Positions 27,559-40,502 of a DNA stretch of 64,000 nt are shown in pieces (position 1 is the stretch's first letter; each line of letters opens with the position of its first letter). The notes beneath the pieces were generated by a model that saw nothing but the letters and a program-made list of their open reading frames with translations, was not told the origin of the DNA and searched no databases. This DNA comes from Thiomicrorhabdus sp. ZW0627 (lineage in GTDB: Bacteria > Pseudomonadota > Gammaproteobacteria > Thiomicrospirales > Thiomicrospiraceae). The position numbers and the translations under genes are program-made. The stretch lies in NCBI RefSeq assembly GCF_029767005.1, contig NZ_JARUQR010000001.1:615028-679027 (forward strand), given 5' to 3'.

Positions 27559-27574
27559 CAGGCCTGTTGAAAAT
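27559..27574 (+). repeat. CAGGCCTG element, extended form, at the methyltransferase start
   Basis: CAGGCCTGTTGAAAAT ends one base before the ATG of the small methyltransferase gene, so it occupies the place of the ribosome-binding site. It matches the intergenic form exactly except for G at position 11. Confidence 0.75.
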
Positions 27575-27575
27575 C

Positions 27576-27923
27576 ATGAAAACTTCAAAGCCCGAATCGA
27601 ACCCTACGCCCTTTCAAATACGTTGCTACGATTTGTTGAAACGCATCCCAAAAGGCAAAGTCACGACCTATAAAGCGATTGCCGACGCTTTGGACAGCAA
27701 AGCCTACCGTGCAGTAGGATCAGCGATGGCGAAAAACCCGTTTTTAATTGAAGTGCCCTGTCACCGTGTAGTCAACAGCGATGGCGCCATTGGGGATTAC
27801 GCTCTGGGAAAAGACAAGAAAGTAGAATTACTTGAAGGCGAAGGAATTGAGATCAAAAATTCCAAAGTCGCCGACTTTGAATCGGTGTTTTTCGATTTTA
27901 AAGAGTCCGAATCGCAGGCATAA
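27576..27923 (+). CDS. Small MGMT-family DNA-binding protein / O6-alkylguanine transferase domain
   Basis: The 115-residue protein consists only of the C-terminal DNA-binding domain of methylated-DNA-protein cysteine methyltransferases: YDLLKRIPKGKVTTYKAIA, a helix with YRAVGSAMAKNP, and the active-site segment PCHRVV with its cysteine. Alkyltransferase-like proteins replace this Cys by another residue, so this one may be catalytic, although it lacks the N-terminal domain of Ada-C or Ogt. A TTG three codons upstream is in frame. No Shine-Dalgarno site is seen; the CAGGCCTG element takes its place. Confidence 0.82.
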   Translation: MKTSKPESNPTPFQIRCYDLLKRIPKGKVTTYKAIADALDSKAYRAVGSAMAKNPFLIEVPCHRVVNSDGAIGDYALGKDKKVELLEGEGIEIKNSKVADFESVFFDFKESESQA

Positions 27924-27924
27924 A

Positions 27925-27950
27925 AAAACCAGGCAGGCCTGGTCTTTTTA
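27925..27950 (+). terminator. Bidirectional intrinsic terminator containing a CAGGCCTG element
   Basis: ACCAGG and CCTGGT form a stem around CAGG, flanked by AAAAAAA on the left and CTTTTTA on the right, so it suits both the methyltransferase gene and the convergent serS. The right arm and loop contain CAGGCCTG (27934-27941). Confidence 0.85.
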
Positions 27951-27971
27951 TCAAATCACATCAAAGCGTCA

Positions 27972-29327
<1,356 letters not shown>

Positions 29328-29408
29328 CTAACATCAATTCGCGCCGCCGATAGCGCAATTACACGCCATATTCGACGGGATTTACCAACTTCCAAACAGA
29401 ACGAAAAG

Positions 29409-29424
29409 ATTTTGAACAGGCCTG
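29409..29424 (-). repeat. CAGGCCTG element, extended form, downstream of gcvP
   Basis: On the minus strand this reads CAGGCCTGTTCAAAAT, 18 bases after the gcvP stop. The remaining part of the 183-base gap holds the serS promoter region and a small GC inverted repeat; no strong U-run is seen. Confidence 0.8.
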
Positions 29425-29441
29425 TTGGTTTCGGGCCGGAT

Positions 29442-32354
29442 TCAGGATTGATAATCACTCATCGGCGGACAAGCACAAACCAGATGGCGGTCGCCGTAAA
29501 CATTGTCGATCCGGCCTACCGGCGGCCAATACTTGTTATGCTTCAAAGAAGCCAACGGATAAGCCGCCAGTTCCCGGCTGTAAGCGTGCGGCCACTCATC
29601 GGCCATCACATGATCGGCCGTGTGCGGAGCATTAATCAAAGGATTATCTTCGCCGTCCAATTCGCCGGAAGCCACAGCGTCGATTTCCCGTTTGATGGCG
29701 ATCATGGCGTCGCAGAAACGGTCCAGTTCTACCTTTGATTCCGATTCGGTCGGTTCAATCATCAAGGTTCCGGCTACGGGAAACGACATGGTCGGTGCAT
29801 GAAAACCGTAATCGATCAGCCGCTTGGCGACATCGTCGACGCTGATGCCTGTGTCGTTCTTGATTGGTCGCAGGTCGATAATGCATTCGTGCGCCACAAG
29901 ACCTCTCGCGTCACTGTAGAGGATTGGATAATACTCACCCAACCGTGCGGCAATGTAGTTGGCGTTTAGAATCGCGGTTGCCGTCGCTTGCGTCAGCCCG
30001 GTCTTGCCCATCAAGGCAATATACATCCAACTGATCGGCAAGATACCGGCACTCCCTTGGAGAACCGAAGAAACTGCTCCGACGTGTTGAGATAAATCCA
30101 TATCCGCCTCCAACGCATTCCCAGGCAGGAATTCGGCCAAATGTTTCTTGACGCCGATTGGCCCTACACCCGGGCCACCTCCCCCATGCGGAATCGCAAA
30201 CGTCTTGTGTAGATTCAAGTGGGAAACGTCGCCACCAAACTCGCCGGGCGCACAGACGCCGACCATCGCATTCATGTTGGCGCCGTCGATATAGACTTGC
30301 CCGCCGTGTTGATGTACCCGGTCGCAAACGGTTCTTACATTCTCTTCAAACACACCGTGAGTCGAAGGATAGGTAATCATAATCGCCGCCAACTTATCCG
30401 AATATTGTTCGAGCTTAGTCTGCAAATCGTCCAGATCAATATCGCCGGATTCCGCAGTTGCCACCACTACAACCTGCATTCCGGCCATCTGCGCCGAAGC
30501 GGGATTGGTTCCGTGCGCCGAGGCGGGAATCAGACAGACATCCCGATGCCCTTCGCCTCGGCTTCGGTGATACGCCCGGATGGCCAACAGGCCTGCGTAT
30601 TCTCCCTGAGCTCCGGAATTCGGTTGCAAAGAGACCGCATCGTAGCCAGTAGCCGCGCACAACATGGCTTCCAATTCTTTGAATAGTTGTTGATAACCCT
30701 GCGTCTGTTCCTTTGGCGCAAACGGGTGGAGTTTGGCGAATTCCGGCCATGAAATCGGCATCAACTCGGCCGCGGCATTCAGTTTCATGGTACAGGAACC
30801 CAACGGAATCATAGCGCGGTCCAATGCCAGATCTTTGTCTGCCAACTGGCGCATATAGCGCATCATCTCGGTTTCCGAATGATAGGAATTAAAAACCGGA
30901 TGCGTCAGAAACTCCGACTGTCTCAACAGAGAATCCGGCAGCGTTTCTAGGGATTGAGATTGAGATTCCAATTCAGTTACATCAAACTCAGCACTATTTT
31001 CACCGGCAAAAATCTCCCACAACTGCTTCACGTCTTCAAGGGTAGTGGTTTCATCCAGGGAGATTCCAATGCTGCTTTCATCAAGAGAACGAAGGTTGAT
31101 TCCATGCGCCAATGCGACTTCAAAAACTTGAGTAGCTCTGTCGAAAACATGGATGCTCAAGGTATCGAAATAACAATCGTGATTAATTGAATAACCGAGC
31201 TTTTCCAGACCGTCTGCCAGCAGACTGGTCAAACGGTGCACTCGGTAGGCGATTTTGAGCAGGCCTTGCGGGCCGTGGTAGACCGCGTACATACTTGCCA
31301 TGACGGCCAGCAATGCTTGGGCGGTGCAGATGTTACTGGTGGCCTTTTCTCGGCGGATATGTTGCTCTCGGGTTTGCAGAGCCAATCGATAGGCCTTCTC
31401 TCCCCGGCTGTCGACTGAAACGCCAATCAAACGTCCGGGCATGGATCGTTTAAAGGCGTCACGAGTTGCCATATAACCTGCGTGCGGGCCACCATATCCC
31501 AAAGGCACACCAAAGCGCTGTGTATTGCCGACCACAACATCCGCTTCCATTTCACCCGGCGGTTTCAACAGCGTCAAACTCAACAGGTCTGCCGATACCG
31601 CCACCAATGCCTTTTTCTGATGTGCCCGTTCGATCAGATCGGTGTAATCCTTTACCTTGCCGTCGGTTCCGGGATACTGCAATAGCACACCAAACAGATC
31701 CAAATCGTCGATGCGTTCAAACGGATTCGCCACCACCACTTCAATGCCGAGCGGCTCGGCGCGGGTTTTAACCACGGCGATATTTTGCGGGTGGCAATCT
31801 TCGGCCACCAGAAACACCTTTCCTTTAGATTTGCTCATACGTTGACAGAGCGTCATCGCTTCGGCGCAGGCGGTGGCTTCATCCAACATAGATGCATTGG
31901 CAAGTTCCATTCCGGTCAGGTCGGACACCATGGTCTGGAAATTGAGCATCGCCTCCAGACGGCCTTGAGAGATTTCCGCCTGATAAGGCGTATAAGCGGT
32001 GTACCAGGCCGGGTTTTCGAGAATGTTACGTTGAATGGTCGGCGGCGTGTGGGTGTTGTAATAGCCCATGCCGATATAGGATTGATTGACGATGTTTTTT
32101 GACGCGATGGTTTTGAGTTTAGCGAGAGCCTGAGGCTCGGTCATACCTTCTGACAGCATCATGTCGTCATGACGGCGAATCGATTCGGGGACGACACTGT
32201 TCAGCAATTCGTCTATCGAAGAAAGTCCCAAAGCTTCCAACATACAGGCCTGTTCGGTTTCATCCGGACCCAAATGACGGTTAACAAATTCATCGCTGTG
32301 TTGCAGTGCATCCAGCGACAATAAAGACAATTCTTTGAATCCGGTTTTGGCCAT
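29442..32354 (-). CDS. gcvP: Glycine dehydrogenase (decarboxylating), single-chain P protein
   Basis: The 970-residue PLP enzyme decarboxylates glycine and passes the aminomethyl group to GcvH. Its two halves are homologous: the N-terminal half starts [21 protein letters not shown] and the C-terminal catalytic half contains the cofactor lysine in [19 protein letters not shown]. It is the undivided proteobacterial form. It is the third gene of gcvT-gcvH-gcvP. It contains two CAGGCCTG copies (30588 and 32245). Confidence 0.97.
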   Translation of the reverse strand: MAKTGFKELSLLSLDALQHSDEFVNRHLGPDETEQACMLEALGLSSIDELLNSVVPESIRRHDDMMLSEGMTEPQALAKLKTIASKNIVNQSYIGMGYYNTHTPPTIQRNILENPAWYTAYTPYQAEISQGRLEAMLNFQTMVSDLTGMELANASMLDEATACAEAMTLCQRMSKSKGKVFLVAEDCHPQNIAVVKTRAEPLGIEVVVANPFERIDDLDLFGVLLQYPGTDGKVKDYTDLIERAHQKKALVAVSADLLSLTLLKPPGEMEADVVVGNTQRFGVPLGYGGPHAGYMATRDAFKRSMPGRLIGVSVDSRGEKAYRLALQTREQHIRREKATSNICTAQALLAVMASMYAVYHGPQGLLKIAYRVHRLTSLLADGLEKLGYSINHDCYFDTLSIHVFDRATQVFEVALAHGINLRSLDESSIGISLDETTTLEDVKQLWEIFAGENSAEFDVTELESQSQSLETLPDSLLRQSEFLTHPVFNSYHSETEMMRYMRQLADKDLALDRAMIPLGSCTMKLNAAAELMPISWPEFAKLHPFAPKEQTQGYQQLFKELEAMLCAATGYDAVSLQPNSGAQGEYAGLLAIRAYHRSRGEGHRDVCLIPASAHGTNPASAQMAGMQVVVVATAESGDIDLDDLQTKLEQYSDKLAAIMITYPSTHGVFEENVRTVCDRVHQHGGQVYIDGANMNAMVGVCAPGEFGGDVSHLNLHKTFAIPHGGGGPGVGPIGVKKHLAEFLPGNALEADMDLSQHVGAVSSVLQGSAGILPISWMYIALMGKTGLTQATATAILNANYIAARLGEYYPILYSDARGLVAHECIIDLRPIKNDTGISVDDVAKRLIDYGFHAPTMSFPVAGTLMIEPTESESKVELDRFCDAMIAIKREIDAVASGELDGEDNPLINAPHTADHVMADEWPHAYSRELAAYPLASLKHNKYWPPVGRIDNVYGDRHLVCACPPMSDYQS

Positions 32355-32392
32355 AAAACCTCCTGCCGAAGTGTTAAATTACTGCCTAATTA

Positions 32393-32767
32393 CTATTCGA
32401 TACTGTCTTTATAATCGGCTTCATCCATCAAGTCGTCTAGCTCATCTGCATCCGACAATTTGACCTTGATGAACCAGTTGCCCATGGCATCCTGATTGAC
32501 CAATTCCGGTTTTTCGTCCAAGGCGCCGTTGACTTCAACAATTGTACCGCTGACCGGCGCATACAATTCGCTGGCCGCCTTAACCGATTCGATGACCGAA
32601 ACCGACTCTCCCTTCTGGATTTCCTGACCCTCTTCCGGCAATTCGATGTAAACCAAATCGCCCAGCTGAGCTTGTGCGAAATCGGTAATGCCAATCGACG
32701 CGATTCCATCGTCACCTACTTCCACCCATTCATGCTCTTCACTGTATTTTATTTGACTCACAGTCAC
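32393..32767 (-). CDS. gcvH: Glycine cleavage system H protein
   Basis: The 124-residue lipoyl carrier shuttles the aminomethyl intermediate between the P, T and L proteins. Lys63 in ESVKAASELYAPVSG is the lipoylated residue. The length is typical. AAAGGAGAGG precedes the ATG strongly. It lies between gcvT and gcvP with short gaps. Confidence 0.97.
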   Translation of the reverse strand: MTVSQIKYSEEHEWVEVGDDGIASIGITDFAQAQLGDLVYIELPEEGQEIQKGESVSVIESVKAASELYAPVSGTIVEVNGALDEKPELVNQDAMGNWFIKVKLSDADELDDLMDEADYKDSIE

Positions 32768-32812
32768 CTCTCCTTTGATGTTTACTGCTCTTATTTTTAT
32801 GAACGGGACGTA

Positions 32813-33937
32813 TCATCCCCGGTAGTAATGCGTTTTCATAAACGGCAACGGCACGACCTGCATGGGTATTGCCCTATCTCTGACCAGCGCCCATAATTTG
32901 GTTCCTTCTTTAGCCGATTCGATTGGCACATAACCCATCGAGACAGGTCCGCCCACACTGGGACCAAACCCACCGCTACTGACCTTGCCTATGATCTGAT
33001 CGTCATCGTCGACAATAATGGAATTTTCGCGCACCGGAATCTTGCCTTCCGGCTGCAGGCCGACCCGCTTCATTTGAATGCCTTTCTCCAACTGTTCGAA
33101 AATCTTATCGAACCCCAGATAACCACCCGGTCGCTTTCCGTCTTTCCGTCTTTCTTTGGAAAGCGCCCAAGTCAAGCCGGCCTCAACCGGCGTGATGTTT
33201 TCGTTCAGGTCGTGGCCATAGAGGCACAATCCGGCTTCAAGGCGCAAGGTATCCCGCGCGCCCAGACCAATCATCTCCACGTCCTCCTCTTCCAAAAGAA
33301 GACGGGCAAGATGTTCCGCATGACTGGAAGGCAAAGAGATTTCAAAACCGTCCTCCCCGGTATAACCCGAACGGGTCACCAGACATTCCACCCCATCCAA
33401 CACCAGGTTCGCGGCCGTCATGAAGACCATTTGACTAGACTCCGGCGCCAGTTTCGCCATGATTCCCGCTGCAGCCGGCCCCTGCAAAGCCAATAAGGAT
33501 CGATCTTTAAGCATTTCGATATCACACTTATGCTGAATATGACGCTTGAGATGTTCGACATCCTTTTGCTTGCAGGCCGAATTCACCACCAGAAACAAAC
33601 CGTCTTCGATATTGGTCACCATCAGGTCGTCGAGAACCCCGCCACGGGAATTGGTGAACAACGCATAACGCTGTTTCATCTTCGGCAAGTCGACAATATC
33701 TACAGGAACCAGTTTCTCCAGTTCGGCGGCAGCGGACTCACCTTTCAACAAGATTTGCCCCATATGAGAGACATCGAATAACCCGGCTTTTTCACGGGTA
33801 TGAAGGTGTTCCTGTTTGATTCCGAGTGGATATTGAACCGGCATACTGTAACCGGCGAACTCCACCATCTTGGCGCCTAACTGCTTATGAAAATCATATA
33901 GAGGCGTGTATTTGATCGATTCTGTCGCTTGAGTCAT
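32813..33937 (-). CDS. gcvT: Aminomethyltransferase (glycine cleavage T protein)
   Basis: The 374-residue enzyme transfers the methylene group to tetrahydrofolate. It has TPLYDFHKQLGAKMVEFAGY at the start, FDVSHMGQILLKG, the RSGYTGEDGFEIS catalytic region and, near the end, GKVSSGGFGPSVGGPVSMGYV. I start it at the ATG preceded by CAGGGATG; a longer frame adds ten residues. The 208 bases upstream hold a TATAGTATAGTAAT stretch that could supply a -10 element, and a hairpin; no glycine riboswitch is seen. Confidence 0.95.
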   Translation of the reverse strand: MTQATESIKYTPLYDFHKQLGAKMVEFAGYSMPVQYPLGIKQEHLHTREKAGLFDVSHMGQILLKGESAAAELEKLVPVDIVDLPKMKQRYALFTNSRGGVLDDLMVTNIEDGLFLVVNSACKQKDVEHLKRHIQHKCDIEMLKDRSLLALQGPAAAGIMAKLAPESSQMVFMTAANLVLDGVECLVTRSGYTGEDGFEISLPSSHAEHLARLLLEEEDVEMIGLGARDTLRLEAGLCLYGHDLNENITPVEAGLTWALSKERRKDGKRPGGYLGFDKIFEQLEKGIQMKRVGLQPEGKIPVRENSIIVDDDDQIIGKVSSGGFGPSVGGPVSMGYVPIESAKEGTKLWALVRDRAIPMQVVPLPFMKTHYYRG

Positions 33938-34078
33938 GTCGGCATCCCTGAAGTAGACGTGATTCACATGGCCGATTCACAGAACCGGGTACGGAGCGAT
34001 TCGCAATAATTACTATACTATATATTTGAAAAGAAAAGAGATTCGAGATTTTCTATCCCCGTAAAGGGAGATTTAATG

Positions 34079-34103
34079 AAGCCGTGACGAGAAGTGCCAC
34101 GGC
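34079..34103 (-). other. Hairpin between crcB and gcvT
   Basis: AGCCGTG and CACGGCT form a seven-base-pair stem around eleven bases. It lies 43 bases after the crcB stop and upstream of the gcvT promoter region. No U-run follows in the direction of transcription, so its role as terminator is uncertain. Confidence 0.4.
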
Positions 34104-34145
34104 TGTAAAAAAACTGATTGCAGTTGAAGGGTTTTCGGAAAAACT

Positions 34146-34526
34146 TTAGAGCTGACGGGCGGCCAGCATGCCCAACCAGACGGCCACCAGACAGGTAATG
34201 ACACTGACGGCGATATTAGCCAATGCCTTATTCATCTCACCAACTTCTATATACTGCATGGTCTCGAACGAGAAGGTTGAAAAGGTGGTGAATGCACCGA
34301 GGAAACCGACCATAATGAAAGAGCGCCACTCGTTGGATGCACCCAGTTTATCCACAAGCAGTACCGCCACCACGCCCATGATGAAGGAACCGATTAGATT
34401 CACCGACAACGTTCCCCATGCGAAATCGCGCCCAAACCACTGATAGGTCTGATGCGATACGGCAAATCGGGAAACTGCTCCCAAAGCCCCGCCTGCGGCA
34501 ATCGCAAGCCATGCAAGTCCTGTCAT
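34146..34526 (-). CDS. crcB: Fluoride exporter CrcB/Fluc
   Basis: The 126-residue membrane protein has four predicted helices and the CrcB landmarks GRDFAWGTLSVNLIGSF and GFLGAFTTFSTFSFE, which line the fluoride pores in the dual-topology dimer. It follows rarA after 52 bases in the same direction. No fluoride riboswitch fits in this gap. Confidence 0.95.
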   Translation of the reverse strand: MTGLAWLAIAAGGALGAVSRFAVSHQTYQWFGRDFAWGTLSVNLIGSFIMGVVAVLLVDKLGASNEWRSFIMVGFLGAFTTFSTFSFETMQYIEVGEMNKALANIAVSVITCLVAVWLGMLAARQL

Positions 34527-34578
34527 TTCATAACACCCTGTTTACTCAAAAAATTCATTGTCACCGGTTTGTAAACCG

Positions 34579-35913
34579 CTACGAACGTCGCTTATAAATC
34601 GCATTGGCATTTAGCTGGCGAAGATGCTCCATCTTGGCGGAAATCTTGATTTCCAAGCCGCGGTCCACAGGCTGATAATAATCTCTTTCTGCCATCTCTT
34701 CCGGGAAATAACACTCGCCCGCCGCAAAGGCTTCCGGCTCGTCATGCGCATAACGGTAACCCTTGCCGTAATCCAGTTCCGACATCAACTTGGTCGGTGC
34801 ATTACGCAAATGCAACGGCACTTCATAAGAGCCATGTTCCTTCACATCCGCCAATGCCGCGTTGTAAGCCATATAAGCGGCATTCGACTTCGGTGCGACC
34901 GCCAGATAAGTCGCCGCCTGAGCCAAAGCCAGATCGCCTTCGGGTGATCCCAAGCGCTCATAAGCTTCAGCCGCATTGATCGTCAGTTGCAATGCGCGGC
35001 TATCGGCGTTACCGATCTCTTCGCTGGCCATGCGGATCAAACGTCTGGCCAGGTAACGCGGATCCACACCTCCGTCCAACATCCGAACCAGCCAATAAAG
35101 CGCTGCATTGGGATCGGAACCGCGAACGGATTTATGCAGAGCCGAAATCTGATCGTAAAAGGCTTCACCACCTTTGTCAAACCGTCTTAAACCGCCTTGA
35201 ACCACTTCTTTGCAGTGCTCGGCAGACAAAACCAACAGGCCTGTCTCTTCCTCATCCGGTTCGGCAAAATCGACTGCCTGCTCCAAAAGGTTCAGCAAAC
35301 GACGGGCATCACCGTCGGCGGCCTGCAAAAACAGGCTTTTCGCTTCTTCTTCGACTTTGAGACATGAACCGGCGGAAGCTTCCAGATCATCGGACAACAT
35401 GCCGACTCCGCGTTCCAACACTTCGGCCAGTTCGGATTCGTCCAGACTGCGCAGCACGTAAACACGGGCACGCGACAACAAAGCGTTGTTGAGTTCAAAC
35501 GACGGGTTTTCAGTCGTTGCACCGATGAAAACAAAAGTTCCATCTTCGACAAACGGCAAAAACGCATCCTGCTGCGCCTTGTTAAAACGGTGCACCTCAT
35601 CGACGAACAGCAGTGTGCCCTGTTTGAATTGTTCACGATGCAATCTGGCTTGTTCAACCGCAGCACGGACGTCTTTAACCCCGTCCAATACCGCCGAAAG
35701 GCTGATGAACTGCAAATCGGAATGTTTGGCGATCAAACGCGCTAAGGTGGTTTTACCGGTGCCCGGAGGTCCCCAGAAAACCATGGAATGCAATTTGCCG
35801 GAATCGAACATCCGTGACAAGGCCCGGTTAGGTCCGAGCAGATGTTTCTGACCGACATACTCTTCAAGAGTCTGTGGCCGCAACCGGTCCGATAAGGGTT
35901 GGTACAGGCTCAT
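34579..35913 (-). CDS. rarA: Replication-associated recombination protein A
   Basis: The 444-residue AAA+ ATPase (MgsA/WRNIP1 family) acts at stalled replication forks. It shows RLRPQTLEEYVGQKHLLG, Walker A GPPGTGKTTLARLIA, Walker B LLFVDEVHRFNKAQQDAFLP and the C-terminal tetramerisation region with LRNAPTKLM and GKGYRYAHDEPEAFAAGE. Its ATG overlaps the lolA stop (TAATG), so the two are translationally coupled. Confidence 0.97.
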   Translation of the reverse strand: MSLYQPLSDRLRPQTLEEYVGQKHLLGPNRALSRMFDSGKLHSMVFWGPPGTGKTTLARLIAKHSDLQFISLSAVLDGVKDVRAAVEQARLHREQFKQGTLLFVDEVHRFNKAQQDAFLPFVEDGTFVFIGATTENPSFELNNALLSRARVYVLRSLDESELAEVLERGVGMLSDDLEASAGSCLKVEEEAKSLFLQAADGDARRLLNLLEQAVDFAEPDEEETGLLVLSAEHCKEVVQGGLRRFDKGGEAFYDQISALHKSVRGSDPNAALYWLVRMLDGGVDPRYLARRLIRMASEEIGNADSRALQLTINAAEAYERLGSPEGDLALAQAATYLAVAPKSNAAYMAYNAALADVKEHGSYEVPLHLRNAPTKLMSELDYGKGYRYAHDEPEAFAAGECYFPEEMAERDYYQPVDRGLEIKISAKMEHLRQLNANAIYKRRS

Positions 35914-36533
35914 TATTGCGGCTGCCCTACCAAATCGTATCCCTGAGGCGGATGATAATTGAATTCAGACGCCGGAACCGCTTCATTCATATGAATATTC
36001 TTGAATCGAACACGAGTAACATTGTCAGCACTCTGATACATCCACACTTCGGTCATCTGACCGTCTCTCAAAACGATTTCAATGCTCTGAAAATAGGTGG
36101 CTTCCTTTGGCGTCAGGTTAAACCGCATACTCCCGTGGCGCGAACCTTCCTCAATGATCTTAAAACGGTTTTCGATCGGTTCGTCGTATAGCAACCAGCT
36201 CAGCGGAATCTCGGATTTGATGTCTTCGATCGGACGCACGGAGACCTGCTCCAGATCGTCATCCTGTACCCAAAGGTTGACACCGTCGGCGACGATTTTC
36301 TGCGGTTCAGGTTTAATGTAATTCCAAACCAGTTTCCCAGGGCGCTCCAACTTGAAATTACCGCTCGATGCATTCAAGGTGAAACGCTCTTCATCCGGCT
36401 GCACCTGCTCGAAATCGGCACTGAACGTTTTCAGTTGGTTAACGTAATCTTGCAGTTCGGACTGCGCATAGGTCGGCATGGAAATGCTGAAAACCAGCAC
36501 GGCCAGCCATGTAAAGGGATTGCTAAATTTCAT
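35913..36533 (-). CDS. lolA: Outer-membrane lipoprotein carrier protein
   Basis: The 206-residue periplasmic chaperone carries lipoproteins from LolCDE to LolB. It has a signal peptide (cleavage at TYA before QSE) and the LolA fold with FSADFEQVQPDEERFTLNASS, RPGKLVWNYIKPEPQKIVADG and VRFKNIHMNEAVPASEFNYHP. An ATG nine codons upstream is in frame, but this one has AGAG and gives a proper signal peptide. It lies between ftsK and rarA, as in E. coli. Confidence 0.93.
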   Translation of the reverse strand: MKFSNPFTWLAVLVFSISMPTYAQSELQDYVNQLKTFSADFEQVQPDEERFTLNASSGNFKLERPGKLVWNYIKPEPQKIVADGVNLWVQDDDLEQVSVRPIEDIKSEIPLSWLLYDEPIENRFKIIEEGSRHGSMRFNLTPKEATYFQSIEIVLRDGQMTEVWMYQSADNVTRVRFKNIHMNEAVPASEFNYHPPQGYDLVGQPQ

Positions 36534-36589
36534 TAAAAACTCTTGTATGTATTTGTTCATTATTTAAGTAGAGCGTTAAACCCGAAAAA

Positions 36590-39172
36590 TCATTCCTGCG
36601 GTTTCGGCGCCAATACTTCACGGTTACCGTTCGACTGCATGCTCGAAACCACTCCGGCCGCTTCCATCGTCTCAACGATACGCGCAGCACGGTTATATCC
36701 GATCTTGAAGCGTCTCTGGATTGACGAGATCGAAACCCGGCGTCCCTGTATGACGAACTCCACGGCTTCATCGTACAACGCATCCTGCTCGGCATCTTCA
36801 TAACCGCCTTCACCGCCGGAATCCGAAGTCGGTCCTTGCGTGATGGCTTCCAAGTATTGCGGCGCGCCTTGGGATTTAATGAACTCCGCTACTTTATGGA
36901 CTTCTTCGTCGGTCATGAAAGCGCCGTGAACACGTCTCGGGCTACCGGAACCCGGCGGCAGGAACAACATGTCCCCCATCCCGAGAAGCTGTTCTGCCCC
37001 ACCTTGATCGAGAATGGTACGTGAGTCGATTTTGGTGTTAACCATAAACGAAATACGAGTCGGGATATTCGCCTTGATTAGACCCGTAATGACATTCACC
37101 GAAGGTCGCTGAGTGGCCAAGATCAAGTGAATTCCGGCTGCACGTGCCTTCTGAGCGATACGGGCGATCAACTGCTCGACTTCCTTACCAACTACCATGA
37201 TCATGTCGGCAAATTCGTCCACCACGACGACGATGAACGGCAAAGGCTCCAGCGTAGGCGGTTTCTCGCCGAGTTCATGACCAAAATTCGCCGCCTGTTG
37301 ATACATCGGGTCGATAATCGGCTCGCCCTTGTCGATTGCAGCCTGAACCTTCTGGTTGAATCCAGCGATGTTTCGAACGCCCATTTTCGCCATTAACTGG
37401 TAACGACGATCCATTTCGAACACACACCAGCGCAAGGCATTCGCTGCATCGCTCATGTCGGTCACCACAGGCGTCAACAGATGTGGAATGTCTTCATAAA
37501 TGGAAAGCTCAAGCATCTTCGGATCGACCATGATCAAGCGAACTTCATCAGGGCGGCTCTTATACAGCAAACTTAGGATCATACTATTGACCCCCACAGA
37601 TTTACCGGAACCGGTGGTACCGGCCACCAAAAGGTGTGGCATTTTGGCAATATCCGCCACGACCGGCTTACCGGAAATATCTTTACCTAAGGCAACTGTC
37701 AGCGGCGACTTGGCGCGCTGGAATTCATCCGAAGCCAACACTTCCCTGAAGCTGACCAGCTCACGCTGCTCGTTAGGAATCTCGATCCCCACAAATGCCT
37801 TGCCCGGAATAATATCGACGACGCGTACCGACTGCACAGATAAAACCCTAGCCAAATCTTTGGCCAAATTATTGATTTGACTGACCTTAACCCCCGGAGC
37901 CGGCAAAATTTCAAAACGTGTGACAACCGGTCCGGGCTGAACCGATTCGACCTTAACCGTAACGCCAAACTCGAGCAAACGCTGCTCAAGAAGATTCGAA
38001 AGCCCTTTCAGGTCGTCTTCCGAGAACCCTTCCTCATAATCCGGCGGAGGATCTAAAAGGTCCAAACTCGGCAAATCGCCCCTCTCAACAATCGGCATTG
38101 TCGAAGTCGGGGTTTGACGGGTTCCTACTTTCACATGCGAAAGATTCCCAGCCTTTGGCTCGGACTTTCGTTCCATAAGCGATTCGGATACGCCCACCGG
38201 AGTTTGCGAGGGCAGTTCCGGAGTAATATCGTCGACCGCATCTACCTTATTGACAGAGGTCTGTAGGCTTGGTCCATCCGTGTCGACATCAATGGCATCA
38301 AAATCATCCACGGCCACTGTTTTGTCGGCGGCCGGCTTGACAGGAGCCGTTTCGGTTTTCTTGAAAGCGCCGAGCATTTTAGCTAACGGCTTCTTCGGTT
38401 CCGAGACCGAACTCTTGGCTGAAAGTTCACCCACCTGGCCTGCCGAATTTTGCGAGGCCAATTTCAAATCGATTTTCTTGACCCAGGATTGCATCTTTTC
38501 AGAATTCTGGGCTTTATCCTGGACTTGGGCTTGGACCTTTTCAGCCAGCTTTACTGCCATACGTCCTGTCACTTCAATAATCGTCAGCCACGAATAACTG
38601 CTCAACATGCTAAAGGCAATCGCAAACAGTACCAGCAGTACCAAGGTCGAACCCAAAAGATCGATCCCTGAAACCAGCCAGCTGCTAAGTTCATACCCCC
38701 ATACTCCGCCAGCCGAATACGGCAACTGTATCAAAGCGTTATCCGGTTCCATATACAGGTTCGCCAGACCGGCTCCGGACGAGATTAACAGTAGCAGTCC
38801 CAACAGGCTGACTCCGAAACGGAAATAATCCAACTCACTGCCGGAACGTATCTTCAATGTCACCCAACCTGCCAGCAAGATACCGAATGGAATCAGGAAG
38901 CCGAATATTCCAAATACATATAAAATCATCGACGACAACCAAGCGCCTGTTTTCCCACCGTAGTTCTTTAATTCATGGACACCGCCGGCGGAATCAAATC
39001 CGGGATCCTGCGGATCATAACTGAATAGAACAATGAACAGAAAAAAGGCCAAACCGATGCAGCTCAACACAAGGCTGTCCTTCAACACCCAGTTAAACTG
39101 ACCGGAAGCGGTTTTTTTATTTTCTTGAACGGATTCTTCTTTTACTGGAGATTTGACTGGCTTAAAGGTCAT
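36590..39172 (-). CDS. ftsK: DNA translocase FtsK
   Basis: The 860-residue protein pumps chromosomal DNA at the division septum and activates XerCD at dif. It has four N-terminal membrane segments (within about residues 30-190), a short Ala/Pro/Lys-rich linker, the motor with Walker [15 protein letters not shown] and Walker [15 protein letters not shown], and a C-terminal winged-helix gamma domain ([21 protein letters not shown]) that reads KOPS. The linker is much shorter than that of E. coli FtsK. A start 15 codons upstream is in frame; the chosen ATG begins MTFKPVK. Confidence 0.95.
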   Translation of the reverse strand: MTFKPVKSPVKEESVQENKKTASGQFNWVLKDSLVLSCIGLAFFLFIVLFSYDPQDPGFDSAGGVHELKNYGGKTGAWLSSMILYVFGIFGFLIPFGILLAGWVTLKIRSGSELDYFRFGVSLLGLLLLISSGAGLANLYMEPDNALIQLPYSAGGVWGYELSSWLVSGIDLLGSTLVLLVLFAIAFSMLSSYSWLTIIEVTGRMAVKLAEKVQAQVQDKAQNSEKMQSWVKKIDLKLASQNSAGQVGELSAKSSVSEPKKPLAKMLGAFKKTETAPVKPAADKTVAVDDFDAIDVDTDGPSLQTSVNKVDAVDDITPELPSQTPVGVSESLMERKSEPKAGNLSHVKVGTRQTPTSTMPIVERGDLPSLDLLDPPPDYEEGFSEDDLKGLSNLLEQRLLEFGVTVKVESVQPGPVVTRFEILPAPGVKVSQINNLAKDLARVLSVQSVRVVDIIPGKAFVGIEIPNEQRELVSFREVLASDEFQRAKSPLTVALGKDISGKPVVADIAKMPHLLVAGTTGSGKSVGVNSMILSLLYKSRPDEVRLIMVDPKMLELSIYEDIPHLLTPVVTDMSDAANALRWCVFEMDRRYQLMAKMGVRNIAGFNQKVQAAIDKGEPIIDPMYQQAANFGHELGEKPPTLEPLPFIVVVVDEFADMIMVVGKEVEQLIARIAQKARAAGIHLILATQRPSVNVITGLIKANIPTRISFMVNTKIDSRTILDQGGAEQLLGMGDMLFLPPGSGSPRRVHGAFMTDEEVHKVAEFIKSQGAPQYLEAITQGPTSDSGGEGGYEDAEQDALYDEAVEFVIQGRRVSISSIQRRFKIGYNRAARIVETMEAAGVVSSMQSNGNREVLAPKPQE

Positions 39173-39313
39173 CGAAAACTCTGATTCTCTGTTACACTCA
39201 TCATCTACGTCATTCACCCAATTACGGATATTGAAATAGAAGAGCTAATTTAAAGACTAGATTCGTCTATATTATTCATAGTTAGGTCTAGTTTATCGAT
39301 TAAAAACTGCTAA

Positions 39314-40390
<1,077 letters not shown>

Positions 40391-40502
40391 TCCAATCATT
40401 TTTAAAAACCACCGAATACGGTGGTTTTTTTATACCTGAAATCGTCGCCTGAAAAGTGTGACGACCTTTTCTATTCTTTATTACAAAGACAGAGGAAACA
40501 CC

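Noticed and set aside
33938-34145. A possible glycine riboswitch upstream of gcvT.
   Set aside because: None of the conserved glycine aptamer segments is seen in either strand; only a promoter-like A/T stretch and a small hairpin are present.
34527-34578. A possible fluoride riboswitch before crcB.
   Set aside because: The gap to rarA is only 52 bases and lacks the aptamer core; crcB appears to be read from the rarA transcript.
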